64,000 nt of DNA, taken from positions 339,595 to 403,594 of the forward strand of contig NZ_JABFAO010000004.1 of the NCBI RefSeq assembly GCF_017168235.1, in the 5' to 3' direction. The DNA comes from Rhodococcus sp. KRD197. GTDB taxonomy: Bacteria; Actinomycetota; Actinomycetes; Mycobacteriales; Mycobacteriaceae. The notes under the pieces were generated by a model. It worked only from the letters and a program-made list of their open reading frames with translations, searched no databases and was not told the DNA's origin. Position 1 is the first letter of the stretch. Each line of letters opens with the position of its first letter. Positions 25,446 through 33,214 of this stretch are shown here, piece after piece. A program made the translations under genes and the position numbers.

Positions 25446-26549
25446 GTGGCCAGAATTTCGGTCGCGGCCTCTCTGCCCGATTTTCCGTGGGACTCGCTCA
25501 CGGCCGCCAAGAACACAGCCCAGGCGCACCCTGACGGCATCGTGAATCTTTCGGTCGGCACACCCGTCGACCCGGTTGCCGAGATCATCCGCGACGCACT
25601 GGCGTCCGTCTCCGCCGAACCCGGGTACCCGACCACCATCGGTACCGTCGAGTTGCGCACGGCCGCCGTCGACGCGCTCGGGCGTCGCTACGGTGTCACG
25701 GGCATCGGTACCGACGCGGTCCTCCCCGCCATCGGGACCAAGGAGATGATCGCCTGGCTGCCGACGCTCCTCGGACTCGGCGCAGGCGATCTCGTCGTCA
25801 TCCCCGAACTGGCCTACCCGACCTACGAGGTCGGTGCACTGCTCGCGGGTGCACGTATCACCCGGGCCGACGGTCTCAACCGGCTCGGCCCGGAAAACGC
25901 CGCGCTGGTGTTCATCAACTCACCGTCCAACCCCAGCGGCAAGGTGCTTCCGATCGAGCACCTGCGCAAGGTCGTTGCATGGGCACGTGAACGGGACGCC
26001 GTCGTCGTCTCCGACGAGTGCTACCTCGGACTGACCTGGGACGCCGAAGCCGTCTCGATCCTCGACCCTCGCGTCTGCGACGGAGACCATACGAATCTGC
26101 TCGCAGTGCACTCGCTGTCGAAGACCTCGAACCTGGCGAGCTACCGAGCGGGCTTTGTCACCGGAGACCCGTCACTCGTGAAAGACCTCCTCGAGGTACG
26201 CAAACACGCAGGGATGATCGTGCCCCTGCCGGTGCAGGCGGCGATGACCGCCGCGCTGAACGACGACGAGCACGAGAAGATGCAGCGCGAGCGTTACCGC
26301 GCGCGAAGAATCGAGTTGAAGGCTGCCATCGAGAGAGCCGGATTCACCGTCGAGCACTCCGAGGCCGGGCTGTACCTCTGGGTCACCCGCGGCGAACCGT
26401 GCCGCACTACTGTCGACTGGTTCGCCGAGCGTGGCATCCTGACCGCCCCAGGCGAGTTCTACGGCCCATCCGGATCGCAGCACGTCCGTATCGCGTTGAC
26501 CGCTACCGACGAACGCATCCACGCCGCAGCGGAGCGTTTGGCGCCTTAG
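25446..26549 (+). CDS. dapC: N-succinyldiaminopimelate aminotransferase DapC
   Basis: 367 aa, fold-type I aminotransferase. FINSPSNPSGKV, VVSDECYLGLTWD and the PLP lysine region SLSKTSNLASYRAGF are present. Members at this locus (Rv1178, beside fdxC) are the DapC type that aminates N-succinyl-2-amino-6-ketopimelate in lysine/peptidoglycan synthesis; dapD and dapE lie 8 kb downstream in this window, which agrees. Start GTG 25446, 16 bp after fdxC. Its stop shares one base with the next start. Confidence 0.9.
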   Translation: MARISVAASLPDFPWDSLTAAKNTAQAHPDGIVNLSVGTPVDPVAEIIRDALASVSAEPGYPTTIGTVELRTAAVDALGRRYGVTGIGTDAVLPAIGTKEMIAWLPTLLGLGAGDLVVIPELAYPTYEVGALLAGARITRADGLNRLGPENAALVFINSPSNPSGKVLPIEHLRKVVAWARERDAVVVSDECYLGLTWDAEAVSILDPRVCDGDHTNLLAVHSLSKTSNLASYRAGFVTGDPSLVKDLLEVRKHAGMIVPLPVQAAMTAALNDDEHEKMQRERYRARRIELKAAIERAGFTVEHSEAGLYLWVTRGEPCRTTVDWFAERGILTAPGEFYGPSGSQHVRIALTATDERIHAAAERLAP

Positions 26550-26758
26550 TGCAAAAGTTCTCTGCTCGGAATGTGAGATCTCTGCTGCTCAGATATGGGA
26601 CAGCGTTCGCCATTCAAATCTTGGTGCTCCTCATAATCACAGTTGGACTTCGGATACTCGGCATCAGTGATCCGCCGGGCTGGGCCTTTGCCGCTACCGG
26701 TGCATTCGTCTTCTGCCTTGCGTTGGCAGCACAGTCGGAAGATTCGTCTTCGAGGTAG
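26549..26758 (+). CDS. Small two-helix membrane protein coupled to dapC
   Basis: 69 aa beginning at GTG 26549, which shares the G of the dapC TAG stop. A basic N-terminus (QKFSARNVRSLLLRYG) precedes one long hydrophobic segment (FAIQILVLLIITVGLRIL) and a second (WAFAATGAFVFCLALAA), ending in an acidic/serine tail. Codon use is less GC-biased than in its neighbours. Function unknown; translation would depend on re-initiation after dapC. Confidence 0.5.
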   Translation: MQKFSARNVRSLLLRYGTAFAIQILVLLIITVGLRILGISDPPGWAFAATGAFVFCLALAAQSEDSSSR

Positions 26759-26816
26759 GCGGCCTCGCCGAAATATACAGTTTGCGGTGGCTCGGCCCGG
26801 GTGGTTCCATTCCCGC

Positions 26817-27434
26817 ATGTCTCTCGGCCTGCTGCTCAGTTTCGCCGGTGTGTGCTTCCTGCTGGCAATCCTGCCGGGCCCGGATTCGTTCCTCGTGCTT
26901 CGCTACAGCATCGGAGGACTCCGTCCCGGGTTGGCGGCGGCGATGGGGGTCGCCATCGGTGGTCTGTTCTGGGCGGCGCTGGTCGCGGTCGGCTTGGCTG
27001 CGATCGTCGAGCAATCCGCCACCGCCTACCGCGTCATCAAGATCCTCGGCGGGCTCTACCTGCTGTACCTGGGTGTGCGTGCACTCAGGACCCGGCGCAA
27101 GAAGAAGGTCGACGGTGAATCGATCACTCCGGTGGCGGCCTCGGTCCGCTCGGCATTCGGTGCCGGAGTTCTCTCGTGTGCGCTCAATCCGAAGGTCGGG
27201 TTGTTCTACCTGGCCGTGGTGCCGCAATTTCTGACCGTCGTGACGTTCGCCGGCGCTATGACACTGGGCATCGTCGAAGTGGTCGTGGCGGCGTTGGTCA
27301 TGGGTGCGTTCGCCGTGGTCGCGTCGCGGGCCGTCGCACTCCTGCGACGCCCCAAGGTGACCGATTGGCTGGACCGCATCAGCGCGGGAATTCTCGCCGC
27401 ACTCGGCGTCGGTACGGTCGCGTCGTCGTTCTAG
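26817..27434 (+). CDS. LysE/RhtB family amino-acid exporter
   Basis: 205 aa, six membrane helices as in the family. LLAILPGPDSFLVLRYSIGGLRPGLAAAMGVAIGGLFWAALVAVGLAAI contains the LysE signature (PGPxx-x-x-v-x-x-x-x-x-G-x-x-x-G), then YRVIKILGGLYLLYLGVRALR and LNPKVGLFYLAVVPQF. It would export an amino acid or derivative; substrate unknown. ATG 26817 is chosen because it starts the first helix. Convergent with the DUF gene, 9 bp between stops. Confidence 0.87.
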   Translation: MSLGLLLSFAGVCFLLAILPGPDSFLVLRYSIGGLRPGLAAAMGVAIGGLFWAALVAVGLAAIVEQSATAYRVIKILGGLYLLYLGVRALRTRRKKKVDGESITPVAASVRSAFGAGVLSCALNPKVGLFYLAVVPQFLTVVTFAGAMTLGIVEVVVAALVMGAFAVVASRAVALLRRPKVTDWLDRISAGILAALGVGTVASSF

Positions 27435-27443
27435 GGATATGCA

Positions 27444-27857
27444 CTAGCCGATGTCCCAGCCGCCACGTCTGATGCGCAGGATGTAGACGAGCTCGGTGCT
27501 GCCGAAAGCTTCGACCGTCGTGAAGCGTTTCGGTTCGGCGTTCTCCGAGGGATTGCGGGCATGGGCTTCCTCGTACAGCTGTGACGCACGTAGGTCGGCA
27601 AGCTCCACTCGCGTCCAGAAGTCATCGGACTGCACCGAGTACACGAGCCGCGGTGCACCGTCGGAGACGTGTGCGGCATCGGGGTCGTCCTCGTCCTCGT
27701 CGATGCCAGCGGTGTCCAGATTGCGCTCGAGTTCTTCTTCGATGTCGTCATCGTGCTCGGCATCCGTCCCGATCAGGTAGACACCAGGCTGAAGATCCCC
27801 GGCCGCCACCGTCATGTACTCGGCGTAGTCGCCGGTGTCGATTCCGTCGGCATCCAT
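27444..27857 (-). CDS. Acidic conserved hypothetical protein
   Basis: 137 aa. N-terminal half is extremely acidic (DAEHDDDIEEELERNLDTAGIDEDEDDPDA split by short hydrophobic turns), C-terminal half is beta-rich: RLVYSVQSDDFWTRVELADLRASQLYEEAHARNP and STELVYILRIRRGGWDIG. No family recognised; soluble. Start ATG 27857 faces the fadD36 start with only 17 bp between, sharing one promoter element. Confidence 0.65.
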   Translation of the reverse strand: MDADGIDTGDYAEYMTVAAGDLQPGVYLIGTDAEHDDDIEEELERNLDTAGIDEDEDDPDAAHVSDGAPRLVYSVQSDDFWTRVELADLRASQLYEEAHARNPSENAEPKRFTTVEAFGSTELVYILRIRRGGWDIG

Positions 27858-27874
27858 GTCTGTACGGTAACCAT
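27858..27874. promoter_or_regulatory. Bidirectional leaderless promoter with a shared -10
   Basis: Only 17 bp separate the two start codons. On the plus strand TACGGT (27863-27868) is followed by 6 nt and GTG 27875. On the minus strand TACCGT (27869-27864) is followed by 6 nt and ATG 27857. The 7-bp core TACGGTA therefore supplies a TAnnnT hexamer in both directions with identical spacing. Confidence 0.6.
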
Positions 27875-29275
27875 GTGCTGCTTCGTTCCTTGAATCCACT
27901 CGCCGTCGCCCGCGGACACGACATCCCCGACGCCGTGACAATCGGGGATATTTCCCTCTCACGCGGCGATATTCTCGGCGCCGCGACATCGGTTGCCGAG
28001 CGGATCTCGCAGGCTGAGCGGCTCGCTGTGCTGGCGACCCCGTCGGTCAAGACTGTCCTCGCCGTCGTCGGATGCCTCATCGCGGGTGTGACGGTGGTTC
28101 CTGTGCCACCGGATGCCGGCGTGGCCGAGGTCGAGCACATCCTGCGTGATTCGGGCGCGCAAGCCTGGCTGGGTGACGCCCCGGAGAACACCGCGGGTCT
28201 GCAGGTGCTACCCGTCCGCCAGCACGCGCGGTCGTGGCACAGTTACCCCGATCCGCATCCGTCGTCCATCGCGTTCGTGCTGTACACCTCGGGCACCACC
28301 GGTCCGCCGAAGGGCGTGCTGCTCTCACGGCAGGCAATTGCGGCCGGTCTCGACGCGCTTGCGGAGGCCTGGCAGTGGACGTCGAAAGACACGTTGGTGC
28401 ACGGCCTTCCGCTCTTCCACGTTCACGGGTTGATCCTCGGCATTCTGGGGCCACTTCGGGTGGGGAGCCCGGTGGTTCACACCGGCAAACCCACGCCGGA
28501 ACGGTATGCCGCTGCGGCAGGAACGCTGTACTTCGGGGTTCCGACGGTGTGGTCGCGCATTGCTGCCGACGAGGACTCGGCGCGAGCCCTCTCACATGCG
28601 CGTCTGCTGGTCTCCGGCAGTGCGCCGCTGCCGGTTGCTGTGTTCGACAGGCTTCGCGAACTCACCGGGCAGGCGCCGATCGAGCGCTACGGCATGAGCG
28701 AAACTCTCATCACGATCAGTACCCGCGCCGACGGTGAACGACGGCCAGGCTCCGTCGGAACGCCGGTGGCAGGCGTCGAAACGCGGTTGTGTGGCGAGTC
28801 GGGGGAGATCCTGCCGCACGACGGGGAAACGATCGGGGCACTTCAGGTCAGGGGACCCATGTTGTTCGACGGGTACCTCAACAACCCAGAGGCGACGTCG
28901 AAGTCCTTCACCGAGGACGGTTGGTTCGACACCGGAGATGTCGCCCTGATCGAGCCCGACGGCTTTCACCGCATCGTCGGACGGGCATCGACCGATCTCA
29001 TCAAGACCGGTGGATATCGCGTCGGCGCGGGCGAGATCGAGGCAGTGCTGCTGGCGCATCCCAGTGTCGACGAGGTCGCTGTGGTCGGCCTACCGGACGA
29101 GGACCTCGGTCAGCGAATAGTTGCCTTCGTCGTCGGGTCCGGTGTCGAGGAGCGAGTGCTGATCGACCTGGTGGCCTCGGAGTTGTCGATGCACAAGCGG
29201 CCGCGAGAAGTACGTGTGGTGGACTCCCTACCTCGCAATGCCATGGGCAAAGTGCAGAAGAAGCAGCTGGGCTGA
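27875..29275 (+). CDS. fadD36: Acyl-CoA synthetase FadD36-like
   Basis: 466 aa. AMP-binding motif YTSGTTGPPKGVLLS, then ERYGMSETLI, WFDTGDVALIEPDGFHRIVGRASTDLIKTGGYRVGAGEIE and the final LPRNAMGKVQKKQL with the catalytic Lys. It activates a carboxylic acid to acyl-CoA. The short N-terminus MLLRSLNP and the locus match M. tuberculosis FadD36 (Rv1193); by length it resembles malonyl/methylmalonyl-type synthetases, so a short-chain or dicarboxylic substrate is plausible. Start GTG 27875. Its stop is 2 bp from the stop of the convergent CHAP-like gene. Confidence 0.83.
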   Translation: MLLRSLNPLAVARGHDIPDAVTIGDISLSRGDILGAATSVAERISQAERLAVLATPSVKTVLAVVGCLIAGVTVVPVPPDAGVAEVEHILRDSGAQAWLGDAPENTAGLQVLPVRQHARSWHSYPDPHPSSIAFVLYTSGTTGPPKGVLLSRQAIAAGLDALAEAWQWTSKDTLVHGLPLFHVHGLILGILGPLRVGSPVVHTGKPTPERYAAAAGTLYFGVPTVWSRIAADEDSARALSHARLLVSGSAPLPVAVFDRLRELTGQAPIERYGMSETLITISTRADGERRPGSVGTPVAGVETRLCGESGEILPHDGETIGALQVRGPMLFDGYLNNPEATSKSFTEDGWFDTGDVALIEPDGFHRIVGRASTDLIKTGGYRVGAGEIEAVLLAHPSVDEVAVVGLPDEDLGQRIVAFVVGSGVEERVLIDLVASELSMHKRPREVRVVDSLPRNAMGKVQKKQLG

Positions 29276-29277
29276 AA

Positions 29278-29868
29278 TCAGGCCAAGGTCCCGAAACCGA
29301 CTATCGCGGAATCGGACTGGACGTCCACGGTGTGTACGCGGATCTTGCCGAACTCGTTGCCGCCCACTGTCGTCGCGGTGTCACCGTCGACCGCAACGAT
29401 GATATTGGTGTGTTGGCCGGTCCAGCTGCTGTTGTCGTACAGAACAACGTCTCCGACGCTCGGTTCGTAGCCGGTCGGTTCGAATCTCTCTTGTTGCTGG
29501 TAGAACTCGGTGAGCGTGTACACGCCGGGGATGCGCCAGCTTCCGGAGTTCGGATTGCTCAGCGGCTGGCCGGCCTCGCGCATGATCCAGCTGACGAAAT
29601 TGGCGCACCACGCTTGCTCGACGCCCTCGGAATAGAAGGTGCCCGGCCGTTGCCGCTCGTGCTCGAGGCGAAGCAGATCGACGACCGTTGCTTGCTCTGC
29701 GGTCAAGGTCGAGGTGTCCACCTCGGGGAATGCGGCGGTGTCCCACGGGAAATATCGACTCGGAGCGATCCACAGGACCGCGCCGACGATCACGACCACC
29801 ACCGCAAGAACTCCCGCGATGAGGCGGCCGGTTCGCCGCCGCGGACGGGCGGGGGAGTCGATGCTCAT
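29278..29868 (-). CDS. Membrane-anchored CHAP-like amidase
   Basis: 196 aa. Basic N-terminus (SPARPRRRTGR) and one membrane helix (LIAGVLAVVVVIVGAVLWIA), then an extracytoplasmic domain: EQAWCANFVSWIMREAG supplies the CHAP-type cysteine (C-A-x-F-V-S-W), followed by GYEPSVGDVVLYD and QHTNIIVAVDGDTATTVGGNE with the expected His. CHAP domains cleave peptidoglycan peptides. The anchor suggests a wall-facing hydrolase. ATG 29868 has TACATT 6 nt upstream. Confidence 0.75.
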   Translation of the reverse strand: MSIDSPARPRRRTGRLIAGVLAVVVVIVGAVLWIAPSRYFPWDTAAFPEVDTSTLTAEQATVVDLLRLEHERQRPGTFYSEGVEQAWCANFVSWIMREAGQPLSNPNSGSWRIPGVYTLTEFYQQQERFEPTGYEPSVGDVVLYDNSSWTGQHTNIIVAVDGDTATTVGGNEFGKIRVHTVDVQSDSAIVGFGTLA

Positions 29869-29880
29869 GCCTCGAATGTA
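29869..29880 (-). promoter_or_regulatory. Putative leaderless -10 for the CHAP-like gene
   Basis: Minus-strand TACATT (29880-29875), 6 nt, then ATG at 29868. Confidence 0.5.
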
Positions 29881-30098
29881 CCGGCTGGTTCGGTGGGTGC
29901 CGTGCCGCAGGAAAAGAACTGGCCGCAGTACGTCTGAACTGGCGTCTGACCGCAGATGGTTCGGATTGCGGCGCATCCATCCGGCCTGAATGGGATTTGT
30001 CGTCTCCGAACACTAACCAGGCAACGGACTTCTCGGCTGTGCGCAGCCCGAACCGGCGTCAGGTTTCTGTCGGTGGGGTGCTCTACCATTCTCGGTAA

Positions 30099-30114
30099 TC
30101 GAACAAACGTTCGA
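30099..30114. promoter_or_regulatory. LexA (SOS) box
   Basis: TCGAACAAACGTTCGA is an exact match to the mycobacterial SOS operator TCGAAC-N4-GTTCGA. It lies 30 bp upstream of the GTG start of the DUF222/HNH gene. Several REP13E12-type genes of M. tuberculosis carry LexA boxes and are DNA-damage induced, so the same control is expected here. Confidence 0.85.
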
Positions 30115-30144
30115 GCATGTGCCGAGATCGGGGTGAACCATCGA

Positions 30145-31633
30145 GTGAGCATCGACAACGACCTACTCCGCGACCTCGACTTCGAACCCGACCCAATTGC
30201 GGGGTTGCTCAGCGACACCGTCGCCGCCCACCGCGCCGCCAACGCCGCCCTCGCCGCATCCATCACCGCCGCCGCACACTTCTACGACACCCGCATCAAC
30301 GACATCGACCCCAGCACCATCCCCGCCCGCCTCGACGTCGAACGCATCACCCACACCTCCGCCATCGCCGAGATCGCAGCCGCCACCACCCGTCCCGCCG
30401 GCACCGTGGAAACACACCTGAACATCTGGTGGGGAAGCAGGCCTGTCTACCGCGAGATGTTCACCGCCGGCACCATCAGCCTCGAGGTTCTACGCACTAT
30501 CCGAGACCACACTCTGGGCGCACCCGCCACCGTCATCGCCGCCCTCGAACCCGACATCATCACCGCCACACGCCACTTCACCCCCACCCGGCTCGGCAAA
30601 GAAATCGACGCCATGATCACCGCCCTCGACCCCGAGTTCGACACCCGCGCCCGCCGACGCGCCGCCTCCACCACCAAAAAAGTGCGCGTCAGTCACCTCC
30701 CACGAGGAATGGCCCGCATGTCAGCGGTCCTCGGCGCCCACGACGCCGCCGAACTCACCGCCCTCCTCGACACCGAATGCACCCGCGTCTGCGGCCTCGA
30801 CCCCCGCCCACTCGACACCCGACGCGCCGACGCCTTCACCGCCCTCCTCCGCGGCGGACACCTCACCTGCCTCTGCACACACCCTCACTGCGAGGCCCAA
30901 CACCCCTACACAGACACAGACACAGACGAGAACACCGGCGAGCAGAACAGCGACGACACACCCAGCAACCCGGCCAGAGACAGCAACGACCCAGGCGGAG
31001 GCAGTGCCCCGGACGAAAGCAGTGGCCCGGACGAAGGCAGTGGCTCGGGCGAAGGCAGAGGTTCCGGTGGTGAGTCCGGGTCGGGCTCCAGGTCTGGGGC
31101 AGGGCACTGCCCATGCGGGCGAGCACTACCGCCGCAGCCCACTTCCTCGGTACCGGACTCCACCCGTCACCCCTACGGAGCCACCGTCACCGCCAGCCGC
31201 CCCCTCATCCACATCACCGCCGACCTCGAAACAATCCTCGGCCTGCACAACCGCAACGCCTACCTCCACGGTTACGGACCCCTCGACCCCACCACCCTGC
31301 GCACCCTCGCCCGAGACGCCACCTGGCAAATCATCTTCACCACCAGCCGCCGATACCTCGACACCCTCACCGATCTCACCGACCCCGACCCACCACCGAA
31401 CCCATCGACCCCACCACCGTCAGGATCGACCGCCCACACACCGCAATGCACCTGCACCTGCGGCACCCCACCACGCCCCCACACGGACCATCGCCGCCAA
31501 CCTCGCCCCCTACTGCCGCACCCACCACAATCTCAAAACCAGCAAACTCTGGACCACCGAAAAACTCCCCTATGACGTCATCCACACCACCGACCCACAC
31601 GGCAACCACTACTTCGACCCACCCGAACTATGA
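30145..31633 (+). pseudogene. DUF222/HNH endonuclease (REP13E12 type), frameshifted in the HNH core
   Basis: A DUF222 domain runs in one frame from GTG 30145 (VSIDNDLLRDLDFEPDPIAG; GSRPVYREMFTAGTISLEVLRTI; RRAASTTKKVRVSHLPRGMARMSAVLGAHDAAELTALL). A low-complexity Ser/Gly/Glu-rich insert follows at about 31003-31100. The HNH part begins (CTCTCGTPPRPHTDH), but this frame then becomes Pro/Arg-rich and stops at 31575. The genuine end (AANLAPYCRTHHNLKTSKLWTTE, DPHGNHYFDPPEL) continues in the +1 frame to 31633. The break is near 31490, and about ten residues normally between D-H and N-L are also absent. So the nuclease core looks disabled. Codons are almost all C-ending, unlike the flanks. A sequencing error could explain the shift but not the missing residues. 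Confidence 0.78.
31003..31074 (+). repeat. 18-nt tandem repeat inside the DUF222/HNH gene
   Basis: Four imperfect copies of an 18-nt unit (first copies AGTGCCCCGGACGAAAGC and AGTGGCCCGGACGAAGGC) encode six-residue repeats of the type SGPDEG. The period is a multiple of three, so changes in copy number keep the frame. It forms the linker between DUF222 and the HNH part. Confidence 0.7.
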
Positions 31634-31641
31634 GCGCGCAC

Positions 31642-31678
31642 TTGACCTTCGGGCCACACGAACCTCGATGATGAAGAG
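31642..31678 (+). promoter_or_regulatory. MerR-type promoter with 19-bp spacer
   Basis: TTGACC (31642-31647) and GATGAT (31667-31672) are separated by 19 bp. A dyad TTCG-N7-CGAA (31648-31651 and 31659-31662) sits inside this spacer. Overlong 19-20 bp spacers with a centred dyad are the hallmark of promoters bound by MerR regulators. GATGAT ends 6 nt before the GTG of the MerR-clamp gene, so the transcript would be leaderless and autoregulated. Confidence 0.55.
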
Positions 31679-32758
31679 GTGATTGCAACAGAGCGTGCCA
31701 CGCCAGAATTGATGACGATCGGTGCATTTGCGCGAGCAACAGGTCTGACACCCGGCGCACTGCGGTTCTATTCGGACGGGTCGATATTGGTGCCGGAGAG
31801 TACGGACCGATCTTCCGGCTACCGCTACTACTCGAAGGACCAGATCGAGCGAGCCGTGACCATCCGGCGTCTTCGAGAAATCGGCATGTCCCTCGACAAG
31901 ATCGCAGCTGTCTTGGCCGGTGACCGAACGGCTATCGACCAACACGTCGACAACCTGAAAGCCGATGCTCAGCGGGCTCGAAGCACCGCCGCCGAACTGG
32001 ATGCATCCCTCCACCCCGAGAAAGGCCCCACCATGATCACCATCAACGGACCCGTTTTCGCCACAGCGGTGGACCAGATACTGACCGCGACCGCGCACCA
32101 CCGCGACCACCCGATCCTCACTGGGGTCAATCTCGAACTATCTACCGCAACCATCACATTGACCGCGACCGACCGCTTCCGGTTGTCGACGCGAACACTG
32201 TCGGTCGAAGCTGATGCTCGATCGACATGGGATGCCGTCGTCGACGGTGATGACCTGCGCACGATTCTTCCGATGGTTCGGCGGCATCACCGGCTGCAAC
32301 TGTCCGTCGGCGAGGCAGGGGTGACATTCGTCCCGGAGAGCGAGGCGGCGCAGCGCTGCCGTGTCCTTGCCGACTCGTTTCCCGACTACCGTGCCATGCT
32401 CGACGGGTTGCCGCCCGTCGTCACCCGGGTGGTCATCTCACGCAACTCGCTGATCCGAGCGCTGGAGGATCATCAGCACGAGTTCTGCACTGTCACAGTC
32501 GAGGCAGGCCGGGTGACGGTAGCCGCGGTGTCCGAATCTGCCGGAGCCGAACTCGCCGCGACCGTGACCGGTCCGGATGTGGAGCTGTCTTTCGCGATGA
32601 CCACGCTCTATCCGGCGCTTGCCTCCGCGGTCGGGCCGGAAGTGATGATCGACATCAGCGCTGCGCATATGCCTGTCGTGATCAGATCCGCCGATGACGG
32701 CGATCTCACGACGCTTGCCATGCCTGTGGATCGCGAGGCCATCGGTGTCGAGGAGTAA
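31679..32758 (+). CDS. MerR-type regulator fused to two sliding-clamp (DnaN) domains
   Basis: 359 aa with two parts. Residues 12-80: MerR winged helix, MTIGAFARATGLTPGALRFYSDGSILVP and YRYYSKDQIERAVTIRRLREIGMSLDKIAAVL. A helical linker leads to residue 118. Residues 119-359 resemble domains 2 and 3 of the DNA polymerase III beta clamp: VFATAVDQILTATAHHRDHPILTGVNLEL with TLTATDRFRLSTRTL (compare A-x-x-R-D-x-x-P-x-L-T-G and L-x-A-T-D-x-x-R-L), then DSFPDYRAML, and a C-terminus TLAMPVD like the clamp's final L-x-M-P-V/M-R. Clamp domain 1 is missing. GTG 31679 fits the promoter geometry; ATG 31712 is an alternative. Function unknown; a DNA-replication- or damage-linked regulator is inference. Confidence 0.8.
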   Translation: MIATERATPELMTIGAFARATGLTPGALRFYSDGSILVPESTDRSSGYRYYSKDQIERAVTIRRLREIGMSLDKIAAVLAGDRTAIDQHVDNLKADAQRARSTAAELDASLHPEKGPTMITINGPVFATAVDQILTATAHHRDHPILTGVNLELSTATITLTATDRFRLSTRTLSVEADARSTWDAVVDGDDLRTILPMVRRHHRLQLSVGEAGVTFVPESEAAQRCRVLADSFPDYRAMLDGLPPVVTRVVISRNSLIRALEDHQHEFCTVTVEAGRVTVAAVSESAGAELAATVTGPDVELSFAMTTLYPALASAVGPEVMIDISAAHMPVVIRSADDGDLTTLAMPVDREAIGVEE

Positions 32759-32782
32759 TCGATACACCAGGACAATGGCGGA

Positions 32783-33205
32783 ATGAGCGAATACGACCTG
32801 CAGAGGTTTATCGACGCACAGGACCCCGTGTGGCCCACAGTTCGCGGCGAGTTGAAGGCCGGACGCAAGCAGACACACTGGATGTGGTTCGTGTTCCCTC
32901 AGCTCGCCGGTCTCGGTCTCAGTCCGACCGCGCAGCACTTCGCGATTGCCGACCTCGGCGAGGCGAAACTGTATCTATCGCACGAGGTTCTGGGACCACG
33001 ATTGCTGCAAGCGTCGTCTCTGGTGGCAAAGATCGAAGGCAGGAAAGTGGGCGAGATATTCGGGTATCCAGACGACCTGAAGTTGCACTCGTCGATGACT
33101 TTGTTCGCCGAAGCCGATCCGCAGAGTGCCGTCTTCGGATCGGTGTTGAAGAAATACTTCGGCGGACGTCCGGACGAAAGAACTCTCGATCTTCTCGGCG
33201 ACTAG
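32783..33205 (+). CDS. DUF1810 family protein
   Basis: 140 aa, full length. YDLQRFIDAQDPVWPTVRGELKAGRKQTHWMWFVFPQLAGLG is the family signature (F-x-x-AQ, E-L-x-x-G-x-K-x-x-H-W-M-W-x-V-F-P-Q), then SPTAQHFAIADLGEAKLYLSHEVLGPRL and DDLKLHSSMTLF. Biochemical function is unknown; the family is widespread and soluble. ATG 32783 is preceded by GACAAT and 6 nt, a weak leaderless promoter candidate. Its TAG stop is part of the -10 of the next gene. Confidence 0.87.
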   Translation: MSEYDLQRFIDAQDPVWPTVRGELKAGRKQTHWMWFVFPQLAGLGLSPTAQHFAIADLGEAKLYLSHEVLGPRLLQASSLVAKIEGRKVGEIFGYPDDLKLHSSMTLFAEADPQSAVFGSVLKKYFGGRPDERTLDLLGD

Positions 33206-33214
33206 CATCAGGGC
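33203..33214 (+). promoter_or_regulatory. Putative leaderless -10 for ribH2, containing the upstream stop codon
   Basis: TAGCAT (33203-33208) is followed by 6 nt and ATG 33215. Its first three bases are the TAG stop of the DUF1810 gene. Confidence 0.5.

Noticed and set aside
31003..31074. Regular 18-nt repeats considered as a CRISPR array
   Set aside because: The units are head to tail without spacers and encode a six-residue repeat in frame with the DUF222 protein.
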